Both the position numbers and the translations under genes were made by a program. This document shows, in pieces, positions 33,741 to 42,755 of a stretch of 47,473 bases of DNA. Below the pieces are notes generated by a model. That model made no database searches. It was not told the origin of the DNA and saw only the letters and a list, made by a program, of their open reading frames with translations. This DNA comes from Porphyromonas gulae DSM 15663 (GTDB taxonomy: Bacteria; Bacteroidota; Bacteroidia; Bacteroidales; Porphyromonadaceae), in assembly GCF_000378065.1 (NCBI RefSeq), contig NZ_KB899166.1, forward strand, positions 1-47,473. The letters are read 5' to 3'. Every line of letters starts with the position of its first letter. The first letter of the stretch is position 1.

Positions 33741-34373
33741 TCAGACACCCCACGTTTCGGGACTCTTGCGCCATTCGCGAAGCAGATGCACATTCTCGGC
33801 AGAAATATAGCCCGTCCGCAAGGCTTCTTCTATCACCTGATCATAGTCGGTAAGCGTCACAAGCTTGACTCCTGCCTTCTCGAAATTCTGCTCAGCCATC
33901 GGGAATCCATGCGTATAGACTGCGACCATACCCAATACTTCGCAACCGAAATTGCGTATGGCTTCGGCTGCCTTGAGACTGCTACCACCTGTAGAGATCA
34001 AGTCCTCGATTACTACCACCTTGCTGTTCGGTTTGAGTTCGCCCTCCACAAGGTTCTCCAATCCGTGATCCTTGGGAGACGAGCGCACATACACAAAAGG
34101 CAATCCAAGCAGATCGGCCACCAATGCTCCCTGAGCTATAGCCCCTGTAGCTACACCTGCAATAGCCTCGACATCGCCGAAAGTCTCGGAAATCACGCGA
34201 GCCAATTCCAATTTGATAAGGGAGCGAATTTGGGGATAAGACAGCGTTTTTCTGTTGTCACAATAGATAGGAGCTTTCCATCCCGAAGCCCATGTGAAAG
34301 GGTTGTTCGGCTGCAGTTTGATGGCTTTCACCTCGATGAGCTTCGAGGCGATGAGTTTTCCAAGTGTTTTCAT
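33741..34373 (-). CDS. pyrE: Orotate phosphoribosyltransferase
   Basis: The 210-residue cytoplasmic enzyme joins orotate with PRPP to make OMP, the fifth step of UMP synthesis. The PRPP motif VVVIEDLISTGGSSLKAAEA is complete, the N-terminal orotate-binding region shows PFTWASGWKAPIYCDNRKTL, and GVATGAIAQGALVADLLGLP with YVRSSPKDHGLENLVEG covers the flexible catalytic loop. Length is right for the class. A TAnnTTTG box lies 40 bp upstream, and two small genes follow on the same strand. Confidence 0.95.
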   Translation of the reverse strand: MKTLGKLIASKLIEVKAIKLQPNNPFTWASGWKAPIYCDNRKTLSYPQIRSLIKLELARVISETFGDVEAIAGVATGAIAQGALVADLLGLPFVYVRSSPKDHGLENLVEGELKPNSKVVVIEDLISTGGSSLKAAEAIRNFGCEVLGMVAVYTHGFPMAEQNFEKAGVKLVTLTDYDQVIEEALRTGYISAENVHLLREWRKSPETWGV

Positions 34374-34412
34374 TGTTTATTTTCTGTATTATCGTCTTAG
34401 TACGACGCGGTA

Positions 34413-34420
34413 CAAAATTA
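34413..34420 (-). promoter_or_regulatory. -7 box of the pyrE cluster
   Basis: The reverse strand reads TAATTTTG, fitting TAnnTTTG, 40 bp before the pyrE ATG. Confidence 0.45.
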
Positions 34421-34470
34421 TAGAAAAAAGCACGAAGCCTATTTCCATTTCCTTATCCTGACCGTAAGTA

Positions 34471-35292
34471 CTACGGATGCAGGTCAATATTATAGTTGAT
34501 GACGAAAGAGTCCATATCCATCCACGCGGGGAACTTGTCGCGAAAACGCTGCATCGCCCCTTTGTCGAGTGTATGACAAAGTACCTTTTCCTCTCCCTCG
34601 GCACAAGTGGCAAGATATTCACCGCGTGGTGAAAGGATAGCCGAATCGCCCGTATAGCGCAGGCCGATGCCGTCCTCCCCCACCCGATTGATGCCGCACA
34701 CATAGGCATAGTTCTCCATGGCACGAGCCTGGAGCAGCGTTTGCCAGACAGCACGACGCGGTTCAGGCCAGTTGGCCATGCAGACGAGCAAATCGTATTC
34801 CAAATCCGTATTGGTACACCAGACGGGGAAACGCAGATCATAGCAAGGAATGATAAATATCTTCCAACCGCGATAGTTGAAGATCCGGCGTTCTTGTGCC
34901 GGAGTCATCACCTCATGCTCTCCTCCCACACGGAAGAGGTGCCTCTTGTCCTGATGGAAGACCTCTCCCTCCGGTGTCACGAAATAGGCACGATTATAGA
35001 ACTTCCCGTCCTCTCGCACGGCCATCGTAGCCGACAGAGCCAAATCATATCGGGCTGCCATTCCCTTTAGACTCATAATGGTTTCGCCCTCTTCGAATGG
35101 TTCGGCCAGTGTCTGTACGTTCATCGAAAAGCCCGTAGTCATCATTTCGGGAAAGAAGAGGACATCCGCCCTGCCGGCTGTTTCTTCGGCCAATCGTTCC
35201 ATTCGGCGAAGATTGGCTTGCTTATCCTCCCAGTCTATCCGGCATTGAGCTACGGCGACTCTCAGTGGCTGAGAGCTTTCGTGTTTGATCAT
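34471..35292 (-). CDS. Nitrilase-superfamily amidase (omega-amidase-like)
   Basis: A 273-residue cytoplasmic hydrolase with the nitrilase catalytic triad: Glu49 in LFFPEMMTTGF, Lys116 in HQDKRHLF and Cys150 in IIPCYDLRFPVW. The PCYDLRFP variant and MANWPEPRRAVWQTLLQARA are those of the YafV/omega-amidase branch, which hydrolyses alpha-keto-glutaramate or -succinamate to the keto acid and ammonia, cleaning up after glutamine transaminases. That activity suits an amino-acid fermenter but is inferred from subfamily. The downstream acyltransferase-strand neighbour begins upstream on the same strand: its stop overlaps this start by 4 bp, so the two are coupled. Confidence 0.9.
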   Translation of the reverse strand: MIKHESSQPLRVAVAQCRIDWEDKQANLRRMERLAEETAGRADVLFFPEMMTTGFSMNVQTLAEPFEEGETIMSLKGMAARYDLALSATMAVREDGKFYNRAYFVTPEGEVFHQDKRHLFRVGGEHEVMTPAQERRIFNYRGWKIFIIPCYDLRFPVWCTNTDLEYDLLVCMANWPEPRRAVWQTLLQARAMENYAYVCGINRVGEDGIGLRYTGDSAILSPRGEYLATCAEGEEKVLCHTLDKGAMQRFRDKFPAWMDMDSFVINYNIDLHP

Positions 35293-35837
35293 ATTGCTGA
35301 TTCTGCGAAATTTTGAGGGTGTCGTGCCTGCGATGCCCTGTAGCGACTTCTGATGTAGGCGATATCCGCTTCCTCATTGCCGGTGGGTGTGAACAGCTCG
35401 AATATGCTCATTTCCTTACGGCTATAATCAATCACGGCGAGCTGAATAGGCACTCCGACACCTACGGCGATACGGTAGAATCCCGTTTTCCACTGAGGGG
35501 AATAACTCCTTGTACCCTCCGGGGTGATAGCAACGTTGAAAACAGCATGCCGCTTAAAAAATTCGCGCACCTGTTCGACAGTGGAACCTCGCTGCGAGCG
35601 GTCGATCGGGATCCCACCCATGGCCTTGAAGATCGGCCCCAAAGGGAAGAAAAACCATTCCTTCTTCATCAGGAAGCCGGCTTTCCGACCGATAGACCAA
35701 TAGTAGAGCTTGCCCAGCAAAAAGTCGTAATTGCTGGTATGAGGAGCCACGCAAATGACGCTTTGGGGCGGATTCGCAGACGGGACGAGAGCTTTCCAGC
35801 CCATCATCCTGAGCAACAATCGTGATAAAAACTTCAA
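35289..35837 (-). CDS. Lysophospholipid acyltransferase-family protein
   Basis: A 182-residue member of the PlsC-like acyltransferases. VICVAPHTSNYDFLLGKLYY contains the catalytic HxxxxD motif in the form HTSNYD, GGIPIDRSQRGSTVEQV the acceptor-binding motif, and ITPEGTRSYSPQWKTGFYRI the EGTRS motif. The short version, with the N-terminal MKFLSRLLLRMMGWKALVPS, matches small membrane-associated acyltransferases common in Bacteroidetes. It probably acylates a lysophospholipid or a related lipid at the inner membrane. Its TGA overlaps the amidase ATG by 4 bp. Confidence 0.88.
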   Translation of the reverse strand: MKFLSRLLLRMMGWKALVPSANPPQSVICVAPHTSNYDFLLGKLYYWSIGRKAGFLMKKEWFFFPLGPIFKAMGGIPIDRSQRGSTVEQVREFFKRHAVFNVAITPEGTRSYSPQWKTGFYRIAVGVGVPIQLAVIDYSRKEMSIFELFTPTGNEEADIAYIRSRYRASQARHPQNFAESAI

Positions 35838-35890
35838 AATACCTCTATTATGTCTATGCTATTTCTGCGTTAATGCACGTAAGAGACAAA

Positions 35891-36181
35891 TCAATTATCG
35901 GACGCGCATGCCGAAATACTCTTCACGATCTCGGACAGTTCTTTCTTGAAATCATCCACCAGATGGCGATAATACTTCTTTACGAGTGCAGGATTGTGCT
36001 TGCCGTCGTTGCAACGAATCTTGGCGATGGTGGTATCTTGAAGTTGGAGAATACGATTGAGGATAGCTTCCACCTCTGCATTTTTTTCCTCTTTCACAAA
36101 GAGTTTGAGCAGGAATGCATCGGTAAAAACTTCGGAAATGGCTCCGGTTATCTGCTTTTTCAGTTTTCTTTCGCTTGCCAT
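35891..36181 (-). CDS. Small conserved-looking protein of unknown function
   Basis: The ATG at 36181 (MASERKLKKQITGAISEVFTD) gives 96 residues; the frame is open further upstream but that part lies before a -7 box (36226-36233) and has non-coding character. The product is all-helical by eye, charged and soluble (EVEAILNRILQLQDTTIAKI, HLVDDFKKELSEIVKSISAC), with no motif I can name. It lies 53 bp upstream of the acyltransferase on the same strand and could be the first gene of that operon. Confidence 0.65.
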   Translation of the reverse strand: MASERKLKKQITGAISEVFTDAFLLKLFVKEEKNAEVEAILNRILQLQDTTIAKIRCNDGKHNPALVKKYYRHLVDDFKKELSEIVKSISACASDN

Positions 36182-36225
36182 GCTGTCAACAGTTTTGAAT
36201 GTGTATGCAAGAAACAATATCAATA

Positions 36226-36233
36226 CAAACTTA
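36226..36233 (-). promoter_or_regulatory. -7 box for the 96-residue protein gene
   Basis: The reverse strand reads TAAGTTTG, fitting TAnnTTTG, 45 bp before the ATG at 36181. Confidence 0.4.
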
Positions 36234-36666
36234 CGGAAAAAATCGAAGCCTATCCCCGTCCATCCTACCAAACAGAATACCTTATGTAGCATACGGCAAG
36301 GCTCCCTTGCTTCCATATCGAGCCATGACCATCCCGTACCCTTCCTATAGGCAATCAGCAGAACAGACACAAATGATACACACAAGTCATCAAGTCCCTT
36401 GGGAATCGCAGGAATTGGCTACATTTGCAAAAGACAAACCGCTTCAATGAAGCTAAAGATCTCTATTCTATTTCAACATTTATCATCCGAACGAAAACGG
36501 CTTAATAATAAACACTTATACTCTTCCCATTTATGCACCTTACATCTCATCCCCTGTTATCTCTCGTCTTATTCAGCGAATACACCCATATAGTATCTAC
36601 CCAAAGAGCATTTTCGCCTATGATGAATAGTCCGAAATAAGGTTTCCATACTCACGCCAAAAGACA
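36234..36666. other. Gene-free stretch left of MITE copy B
   Basis: Only short overlapping open frames without family features occur here. AT-rich, no hairpin of note. Nothing further recognised. Confidence 0.3.
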
Positions 36667-36715
36667 AGGCACCCACCGAGTTCGCTATGCAACTCGGTGG
36701 GTGCCTCTTTTATTT
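36667..36715 (+). terminator. Terminator hairpin carried by MITE copy B
   Basis: The 16-bp perfect stem with an 8-nt loop is followed by CTTTTATTT on the + strand, an efficient-looking intrinsic terminator. No + strand gene ends just upstream, so here it appears idle. Confidence 0.7.
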
Positions 36716-37003
36716 CAGCTCCTGAAAAGGCCTTTTTCGGCCTGCGATTTATATAGAAATCATTTTCGATCTATATATAAATGAAAAACGATTTATATAC
36801 AAATTGAAAACGATCTATATATTTATTGAAATCGCTTTATATAAAAATCGTTCTCCAACTTCTTAATAAGCGAATTTCGATCCTCCAAACTCCGTTCCCT
36901 CACCTTTTTCACCTTGCACCTCACCCTCTTTCAACAGCTTATTTAGAATCATTCCAAACACTTCTTCGTTGTTGAAAACTTTTTCGGCTCGCATTTTCAC
37001 CCC
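36667..37003. mobile_element. MITE-like intergenic element, copy B (BrickBuilt-type)
   Basis: Inverted relative to copy A at 24918. It starts with a perfect 16-bp hairpin (AGGCACCCACCGAGTT / AACTCGGTGGGTGCCT, 36667-36706) followed by CTTTTATTT. Five 22-bp bricks start at 36746, 36768, 36790, 36812 and 36834. The outer arm then contains GCTTATTTAGAATCATTCCA and GTTGAAAACTTTTTCGGC, the complement of copy A's arm. No coding sequence. The 37004-37215 flank is featureless. Confidence 0.75.
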
Positions 37004-37215
37004 GGCAATGTAGTATCCTCAAGCAATCACTATCCTCAAATTACTCTGTAGCAGCTTCTGTAAATCATCAACATCTCCATGATTTCTTCTTCAAAATAAA
37101 TCCATATTGATTTACAGGGGATTGCAATTGCATGGTACAAATATGATTGCTGAAATCGATTGCAAACGATCGGTTATGGTATATTGTTGACAATGTGGTA
37201 GTGTCTCTGATTTCC

Positions 37216-37701
37216 CTACTCTCTGAGCCTCTTTACCATTACATAATCGTCTTGATTCTCTTTGACGATATAAAATCCACTGCGTAGATACATTTTAGTA
37301 GCAAAGTTTGTTTTTTGTACAGATAGAGAACATTGGTGATAACCAGCCAGAAAGAGATGGTCAAGTAATGTCTTCCAAAGTTTTGTACCGATGCCTTGTC
37401 CTCTAAAGTTTGGATGTAGCGAGATGGAAAGAGAGGGCGTTTGATCATCAATATGTCCATAGTCCATTATGATACGTGCCCATGCTGCTCCGATTATGAT
37501 TCCGTCCACTTCAGCTACTACTGCTAGATCTGAAGCTTTACTCCCAAAGTCTTCAATGTACATATACAGCTCTGGTTGATAAATAATGTCATACGGAAGG
37601 GGTTCTACTCCCTCAGGTATAAAAATGGCTTCGTACAAAAAGCTCTCCAACATGCAATACTCATGAGGGAAGATTTTTCGAAAAGCTATATTACTTGACA
37701 T
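37216..37701 (-). CDS. GNAT-family N-acetyltransferase
   Basis: A 161-residue single-domain acetyltransferase. The acetyl-CoA pyrophosphate loop is NFRGQGIGTKLWKTLLDHL, matching R-x-x-G-x-G, after the strand DLAVVAEVDGIIIGAAWARI and before HQCSLSVQKTNFATKMYLRSGF, the usual motif-B segment. The substrate could be a small amine, an antibiotic or a peptide and cannot be read from sequence. It stands alone between the MITE and a 244-bp AT-rich gap that shows no gene. Composition is a little AT-richer than the core genes. Confidence 0.85.
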   Translation of the reverse strand: MSSNIAFRKIFPHEYCMLESFLYEAIFIPEGVEPLPYDIIYQPELYMYIEDFGSKASDLAVVAEVDGIIIGAAWARIIMDYGHIDDQTPSLSISLHPNFRGQGIGTKLWKTLLDHLFLAGYHQCSLSVQKTNFATKMYLRSGFYIVKENQDDYVMVKRLRE

Positions 37702-37945
37702 TTACTTATAGTATATATGTTTGAACCTATGATAAGTGCTTGGCCACCAAAATATATAAAATATGGTTCTGGACCGTCTTGCTTTTTGGACAAGGTGCTC
37801 CTATAAGCGAGACAAGCTGTAAAAGACCGCTCAATATTATGTACAACACATTCTTCACGTTCTATTTGATTATTATCCACTTACCAGCCTTTATAGGGCC
37901 TTCGTGCCTGATAATCCGATTGCTTTACTAATAGACGGCGGTTAA

Positions 37946-38773
37946 TTATTCCAATTGCTTGCGATAAATGGCATCCAGAGTTATGTGTTCTTTGTCTTTC
38001 CATTCATCCCATCCATTGGCACTTCGACCAAGACAAAACATGGCTGCAGTACTCGGACTGGAAAATGGTATATCCGATGTCACAATTAATGCAAGGCCTT
38101 TTTTCGTGGCATATTCACTTATCAGTTTTTCTCTTTTCTCCTTCCAATGAAAAGAAGGAGTACTTTTTTCGGCTATAATGCTTCCTTTCAACACAGTAAA
38201 ACCGGACGAACTGTAAAATCCTTTGGCATCGCAGCCCCTACCTTTCGCATAAAAGAGATGCTCCTCTTTGGGCTTCGTGATCTCGAAGATGTTGCACCCA
38301 ATGAAAGAAGCGAGAAACTTGATGTCCTCGAAAAACTCATCCATCGTATCCCTCTGATATTCCGGCAGGTTCGGTGCTTTGGGCACTTGCTTATTCTCGT
38401 TGAGGATAAAAGTGTTTGACTTCTTGGCTTCTGCAATGGCTTTGTGTTCGAGATATTGCACATCGACCTTCGTCATATCGGCATCCTTCGAAACAAAAAT
38501 AAGAGCCTTCTGCCAAAATGATTTTTTGTTCTCATGGTCTTTTACGCGCTCTCTGAAGTTTTCCGTCTCTCCTATATAGGCCTGAGGTTTGGTAGTTTCG
38601 TCTTCGCCTATCAGGATATAGAATGCCGGTTTATGCAGCTTCTCTTGTTCGTTCAGGTAAGAGAGGTCGGAACGTGGCACCACGTACATCTGACAAATCT
38701 TATTGCTGATAAATGCGTATTGAGTTCCTTTCGGATCGCCATCGACCAAATATGTCGTTACAGTTTTCCCCAT
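37946..38773 (-). CDS. GIY-YIG nuclease-domain protein with C-terminal DUF4357
   Basis: The ATG at 38773 gives 275 residues (MGKTVTTYLVDGDPKGTQYA); the upstream in-frame ATG at 38833 lies before a promoter box. Residues of about 50-130 form a GIY-YIG-type domain: FYILIGED...PQAYIGETENFRERVKDHE, with the GETxxFxxRxxxH core and later EHKAIAEAKK carrying the metal-binding Glu. The first motif is Y-I-L rather than canonical G-I-Y, a common variant in this group. The C-terminal part (GFTVLKGSIIAEKSTPSF, then SSPSTAAMFCLGRSANGWDEW) is DUF4357. Proteins with this fusion occur near defence and mobile loci, but the function is not established. Confidence 0.85.
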   Translation of the reverse strand: MGKTVTTYLVDGDPKGTQYAFISNKICQMYVVPRSDLSYLNEQEKLHKPAFYILIGEDETTKPQAYIGETENFRERVKDHENKKSFWQKALIFVSKDADMTKVDVQYLEHKAIAEAKKSNTFILNENKQVPKAPNLPEYQRDTMDEFFEDIKFLASFIGCNIFEITKPKEEHLFYAKGRGCDAKGFYSSSGFTVLKGSIIAEKSTPSFHWKEKREKLISEYATKKGLALIVTSDIPFSSPSTAAMFCLGRSANGWDEWKDKEHITLDAIYRKQLE

Positions 38774-38805
38774 TAACTTCTTATTAAATCTTACTATTTG
38801 AGAAA

Positions 38806-38813
38806 CAAATATA
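38806..38813 (-). promoter_or_regulatory. -7 box of the GIY-YIG gene
   Basis: The reverse strand reads TATATTTG, fitting TAnnTTTG, 33 bp before the ATG at 38773. Confidence 0.5.
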
Positions 38814-38920
38814 TGAAATACAGAAGCATACATTGCTAAGAAATTCTCGAATTTACTTCACTGCTATAATCTTCTTACACCGGCGAGAGGGCAATCGTGC
38901 TTAGCGCGTTGGCAAAGAAA

Positions 38921-38962
38921 AGAGGCCGACGTTCGAATAATAGACATCGAACGTCGGCCTCT
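38921..38962. terminator. Terminator of phoH
   Basis: A perfect 16-bp stem (AGAGGCCGACGTTCGA / TCGAACGTCGGCCTCT) with T-rich runs on both sides. It lies 25 bp past the end of the reverse-strand phoH gene. Confidence 0.88.
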
Positions 38963-38986
38963 TTGTTTTTCCTTGAGGAAACGAAA

Positions 38987-40321
38987 TCAGAGCAAATCGC
39001 TGGCCAATTCGCTCAGCTCGCTTCGTTCTCCCTTGATCAGATTGACGTGAGCGAAGAGCGGTTGCCCTTTCATCCTTTCGATCATATAGGCCAATCCGTT
39101 GCTCTGGGCATCGAGGTATGGTGAGTCGATCTGTTCGATGTCGCCCGTAAAAATCAGTTTGCTACCTTCTCCGGCACGGGTGATAATCGTCTTGATCTCG
39201 TGGGGCGTCAGGTTTTGAGCTTCATCGACGATAAATATCGTTTCCGACACGCTACGTCCTCTGATGTATGCCAGAGCTTCGATAATGAGCTTTTCGGTTT
39301 TCTGCATTTCGTCCAGCCGGCGAAGTTCGCTGCTGTTCTGAGCAAACTGTCCTTTGATTACATTCAGATTGTCGAAGAGAGGTTGCATATACGGCGCCAC
39401 CTTGGCTTTCTCATCGCCCGGCAGGAATCCCAAGTCCTTATTGGCCAACGAGACGATGGGCCGTGCCAGCAGGATTTGTTTGTAGGACTGTTCCTGGCTG
39501 AGAGCTGCTGCCAGAGCCAGTAATGTTTTGCCCGTACCGGCTTTTCCCGTCAGTCCTATGAGCTTTACATTCGGATCTGTGAGCATATGCATGGCGAAGG
39601 TCTGCTCGGCATTGCGCGGTTGGATCCCGAAATAGTGTCCTTTCTCTACCCGTACGATCTTACCGGTGAAGGGATTATAACGAGCCAATACGCTGTTGCG
39701 TTCGCTCTTCATCACGAAGCAATCGTTAGGATCGATCTTCGAACCCAATTCCCATTCGTCTATGTCGATGCCGTCTTTGGAGGCATAGATACGATCGATC
39801 AGGTCGCCATCGACACCTTCGTACTCGGGCTCTGCATTTTCGAAAAGGTCTACTCGAGTCACTTTGTCATTGATGTAATCCTCTACGAGCATTCCGAGGG
39901 AACGCGCTTTCATCCGTAGATTTACATCTTTGGTGACGAGGATAGTCTTGATATTCGGCTGCTCATCGGCCAGAGTCATAGCAATGGACAGGATGCGATG
40001 GTCGGCTTTATTTTCGCCGAATGCTTCTTTTACTTTATTATGATACTGGCCATTGATCTTGACAAAGATTCTCCCCAGACCGTCTCCCAGGGAAGCACCT
40101 TTTTTGAACAGGTCCTGATCGGATATTTCATCCAGACGGCGCACAAAGGCTCTTGCGTTGAAGTTGATTTGTTCGCTTCCTTTTTTGAACTTATCCAACT
40201 CTTCGAGCGATACGATAGGAATATAGATGTCGTTTTCTTCGAATTTCTCTATGCATTCATAGTCGTGCAGCATCACATTAGTGTCCAACACGAAATTCTT
40301 TTTTTTCCCTTTAGCAGCCAT
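38987..40321 (-). CDS. PhoH-family ATPase with N-terminal PIN domain
   Basis: A 444-residue cytoplasmic protein combining a PIN-type nuclease domain (FVLDTNVMLHDYECIEKFEE, residues 10-29, with further acids DHRILSIAMTLADEQ) and a C-terminal PhoH/helicase-like ATPase: Walker A IGLTGKAGTGKTLLALAAAL and Walker B-like SETIFIVDEAQNLTPHEIKT, with FTGDIEQIDSPYLD as sensor motif. This PhoH2/YlaK layout is linked to RNA unwinding and cleavage. Length is normal. It diverges from fhs across 156 bp. PhoH2 proteins may function like toxin-antitoxin-derived RNases, but the one here looks like a single housekeeping gene. Confidence 0.93.
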   Translation of the reverse strand: MAAKGKKKNFVLDTNVMLHDYECIEKFEENDIYIPIVSLEELDKFKKGSEQINFNARAFVRRLDEISDQDLFKKGASLGDGLGRIFVKINGQYHNKVKEAFGENKADHRILSIAMTLADEQPNIKTILVTKDVNLRMKARSLGMLVEDYINDKVTRVDLFENAEPEYEGVDGDLIDRIYASKDGIDIDEWELGSKIDPNDCFVMKSERNSVLARYNPFTGKIVRVEKGHYFGIQPRNAEQTFAMHMLTDPNVKLIGLTGKAGTGKTLLALAAALSQEQSYKQILLARPIVSLANKDLGFLPGDEKAKVAPYMQPLFDNLNVIKGQFAQNSSELRRLDEMQKTEKLIIEALAYIRGRSVSETIFIVDEAQNLTPHEIKTIITRAGEGSKLIFTGDIEQIDSPYLDAQSNGLAYMIERMKGQPLFAHVNLIKGERSELSELASDLL

Positions 40322-40477
40322 AACAGTGCATTTTTTTGAATTAAGTCTTTTCTGAAAAATCTTTCGAAAGGTAAGCTTTTTCCCCGACCATACAACCGAT
40401 CTCTTCTTTTTTTGTTATATACATAGTGAATAAAAACGCCTCAAAAAAGGAATCTCAAACTTCAAAAATAAAACAGG

Positions 40478-42145
40478 ATGAAATCGGACATTCAGATTGC
40501 ACGCGAGATCGAACTGCAAAAAATCGAACAGATCGCAGAGTCTATTGACCTGCCTGTCGAGCAATTAGAGCCATACGGACGATACATAGCCAAAGTGCCG
40601 CTAAGTTGTATCGATGAAGAGAAAGTAAAAAAGGGAAATCTGATTCTCGTGACAGCCATTACGCCGAACAAGGCCGGTGTGGGTAAGACCACGGTCTCCA
40701 TCGGATTAGCCTTGGGTCTCAACCATATCGGTAAGAAGGCTATCGTAGCCTTGCGTGAGCCTTCGCTCGGTCCATGCTTCGGTATGAAGGGTGGTGCTGC
40801 CGGTGGTGGCTACGCACAAGTGTTGCCCATGGAGAACATCAACCTCCACTTCACAGGTGATTTCCATGCCGTCACTTCGGCTCACAACATGATTACCGCC
40901 CTTCTGGAGAACTATATCTATCAGAACCGCAATACCTGCGATGGACTTTCGGAAGTACTTTGGAAGCGTGTATTGGACGTTAACGACCGCTCTCTGCGCA
41001 ATGCCGTTACGGGATTGGGTACCATCTCGGACGGAATACCTCGTCAGACAGGTTTCGATATCACGCCGGCTTCCGAGATCATGGCTATCCTCTGTCTGGC
41101 CAAAGACTTTGAAGACCTCCGCAGCCGTCTTGAGAATATTCTTCTCGGCTATACCAAAGACGGTGCACCCTTTACGGTTAAGGATCTCGGCATAGCCGGA
41201 TCGATTGCCGTCTTGCTCAAAGATGCCGTAAAGCCCAATCTTGTACAAACCACAGAGCATACGCCGGCGTTTGTACACGGTGGTCCTTTTGCTAATATCG
41301 CCCACGGCTGTAACTCCATTCTGGCCACTAAGATGGCACTCTCTTTCGGTGAGTATGCCGTTACAGAGGCCGGTTTCGGTGCCGATCTGGGAGCAGAGAA
41401 ATTCCTCGACATCAAATGTCGTGAAATGGGGGTTGCACCCAAGCTAACGGTTCTCGTAGCCACTCTGCGTGCCCTCAAGTTGCACGGAGGTGTTGCCGAA
41501 ACAGAGATCAAAGCGCCCAATGCCGAAGCCCTCAGAAGAGGACTCTCCAATCTGGATCGCCACATATACAATCTGAAAAAATTCGGTCAGCAGGTAGTCG
41601 TTGCCTTCAACCGTTTCGACACCGATGAGGAAGAAGAAATCAGCATCGTTCGCGAGCATTGTGCGGCACAGGGTGTAGGCTTTGCTGTAAACAGCGCTTT
41701 CGCTGAAGGAGGAAAGGGTGCGGAAGAACTGGCAAAACTGGTCGTAGAGACAGTAGAAAACAATCCGTCCAAGCCTCTCAACTACGCTTATGAACCGCAG
41801 AACCCCGTGAAAGTAAAGATCGAAAAGATTGCCAAGGAAATCTACAGCGCAGGAGGTGTGGTGTATAGCTCCAAAGCAGAGAGCAAACTGAAGAAGGTGG
41901 CTATGCAGTCATTGGATCATCTCCCTGTTTGTATTGCCAAGACACAGTACTCTTTCTCATCCGACCCCAAAGCCAAGGGTGATGTAAGAGGATTCGAGCT
42001 AAAAGTTTCCGACATCGTTATCAATCGCGGAGCAGGTATGCTCGTGGTCATCATCGGAGAAATCATGCGTATGCCGGGACTCCCCAAAGAGCCGCAAGCA
42101 GTACATATAGATATAGTAGACGGTTTCATCGAAGGCCTTAGCTAA
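40478..42145 (+). CDS. fhs: Formate-tetrahydrofolate ligase
   Basis: The 555-residue cytoplasmic enzyme makes 10-formyltetrahydrofolate from formate, THF and ATP, feeding purine and methionyl-tRNA formylation. The nucleotide loop [20 protein letters not shown], then [20 protein letters not shown] and [16 protein letters not shown] are hallmark segments, and the C-terminal [19 protein letters not shown] is the usual end. Length is exactly that of bacterial FTHFS. Codon use indicates good expression. A hairpin follows, then a non-coding accessory region. Confidence 0.97.
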   Translation: MKSDIQIAREIELQKIEQIAESIDLPVEQLEPYGRYIAKVPLSCIDEEKVKKGNLILVTAITPNKAGVGKTTVSIGLALGLNHIGKKAIVALREPSLGPCFGMKGGAAGGGYAQVLPMENINLHFTGDFHAVTSAHNMITALLENYIYQNRNTCDGLSEVLWKRVLDVNDRSLRNAVTGLGTISDGIPRQTGFDITPASEIMAILCLAKDFEDLRSRLENILLGYTKDGAPFTVKDLGIAGSIAVLLKDAVKPNLVQTTEHTPAFVHGGPFANIAHGCNSILATKMALSFGEYAVTEAGFGADLGAEKFLDIKCREMGVAPKLTVLVATLRALKLHGGVAETEIKAPNAEALRRGLSNLDRHIYNLKKFGQQVVVAFNRFDTDEEEEISIVREHCAAQGVGFAVNSAFAEGGKGAEELAKLVVETVENNPSKPLNYAYEPQNPVKVKIEKIAKEIYSAGGVVYSSKAESKLKKVAMQSLDHLPVCIAKTQYSFSSDPKAKGDVRGFELKVSDIVINRGAGMLVVIIGEIMRMPGLPKEPQAVHIDIVDGFIEGLS

Positions 42146-42182
42146 ACACCCTTCCGATAGACCCTCCCACGAACAATTTAGA

Positions 42183-42216
42183 GGGGCTGTGTCAAAATGA
42201 ATTTTGGCGCAGCCCC
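42183..42216 (+). terminator. Terminator hairpin after fhs
   Basis: GGGGCTGTGTCAAAAT-GA-ATTTTGGCGCAGCCCC: a 16-bp stem in which the two differences from perfect complementarity are G-U compatible. No T run follows (ATTACATTTATAT), so termination is probable but not certain. The arm resembles that of 12147-12187. Confidence 0.65.
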
Positions 42217-42236
42217 ATTACATTTATATATCTTGC

Positions 42237-42386
42237 CTAAAGCCCTCCCCATATCGAGGGATTAGTAATGATGTTCGCGAGAATATTAAGTCCCAAGTCT
42301 TTGCCAAAACTTTTTAGCTTTTCGACAATCCCTTGTTTCCTTTCCGCTTCGGGTAGCTCTTTAGATTCTTCCAGATAGGCTTTGAG
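42237..42386 (-). pseudogene. C-terminal scrap of an unidentified protein gene
   Basis: The reverse strand reads, after a stop, LKAYLEESKELPEAERKQGI and VEKLKSFGKDLGLNILANII then TNPSIWGGL and a stop: 49 codons of coding-like, amphipathic sequence with no start codon. It looks like the tail of a gene whose rest has been deleted, the break lying near 42387. I cannot name the parent. The following 42390-42720 contains nothing else recognisable. Confidence 0.5.
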
Positions 42387-42723
42387 TTATTTTCCGATGC
42401 AGCACGTTTACCTCTCTATCATTAAGGCAATTAAGCATTTAATCGGTACAAGACACCCTAAAATAAATGAAAAATCAGTTTTATCTAACTGTTTTATAGG
42501 TGGTTACGTGCTTGTCCCGCATGGCTTAGTTCTCAGTCTTTCAATCTTCTTTTGGGTGTTGCACTCTATAAATCAATAGATTACAACACCTTCCATTTGT
42601 ACTTAGCATGCTTGCCCACTGCAAAAGTACCCATTTCGGAGCATATTAAGGCAATGTGGTGCAGGAAAAACACTTGATATACTTATTTTTCTCTCAACAA
42701 TCATAATAGTGAGATTAAAAGCG

Positions 42724-42748
42724 TATATTTGCATACTATATGATATGT
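42724..42748 (+). promoter_or_regulatory. hipBA promoter with overlapping operator-like palindrome
   Basis: TATATTTG (42724-42731) fits the -7 box. Directly after it CATACTATATGATATG (42733-42748) is an imperfect palindrome of the form CATAyyATATrrTATG, covering the expected transcription start. That is where an autoregulating HipB-like repressor would bind. The hipB ATG follows 8 bp later. Confidence 0.5.
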
Positions 42749-42755
42749 TGAATAT

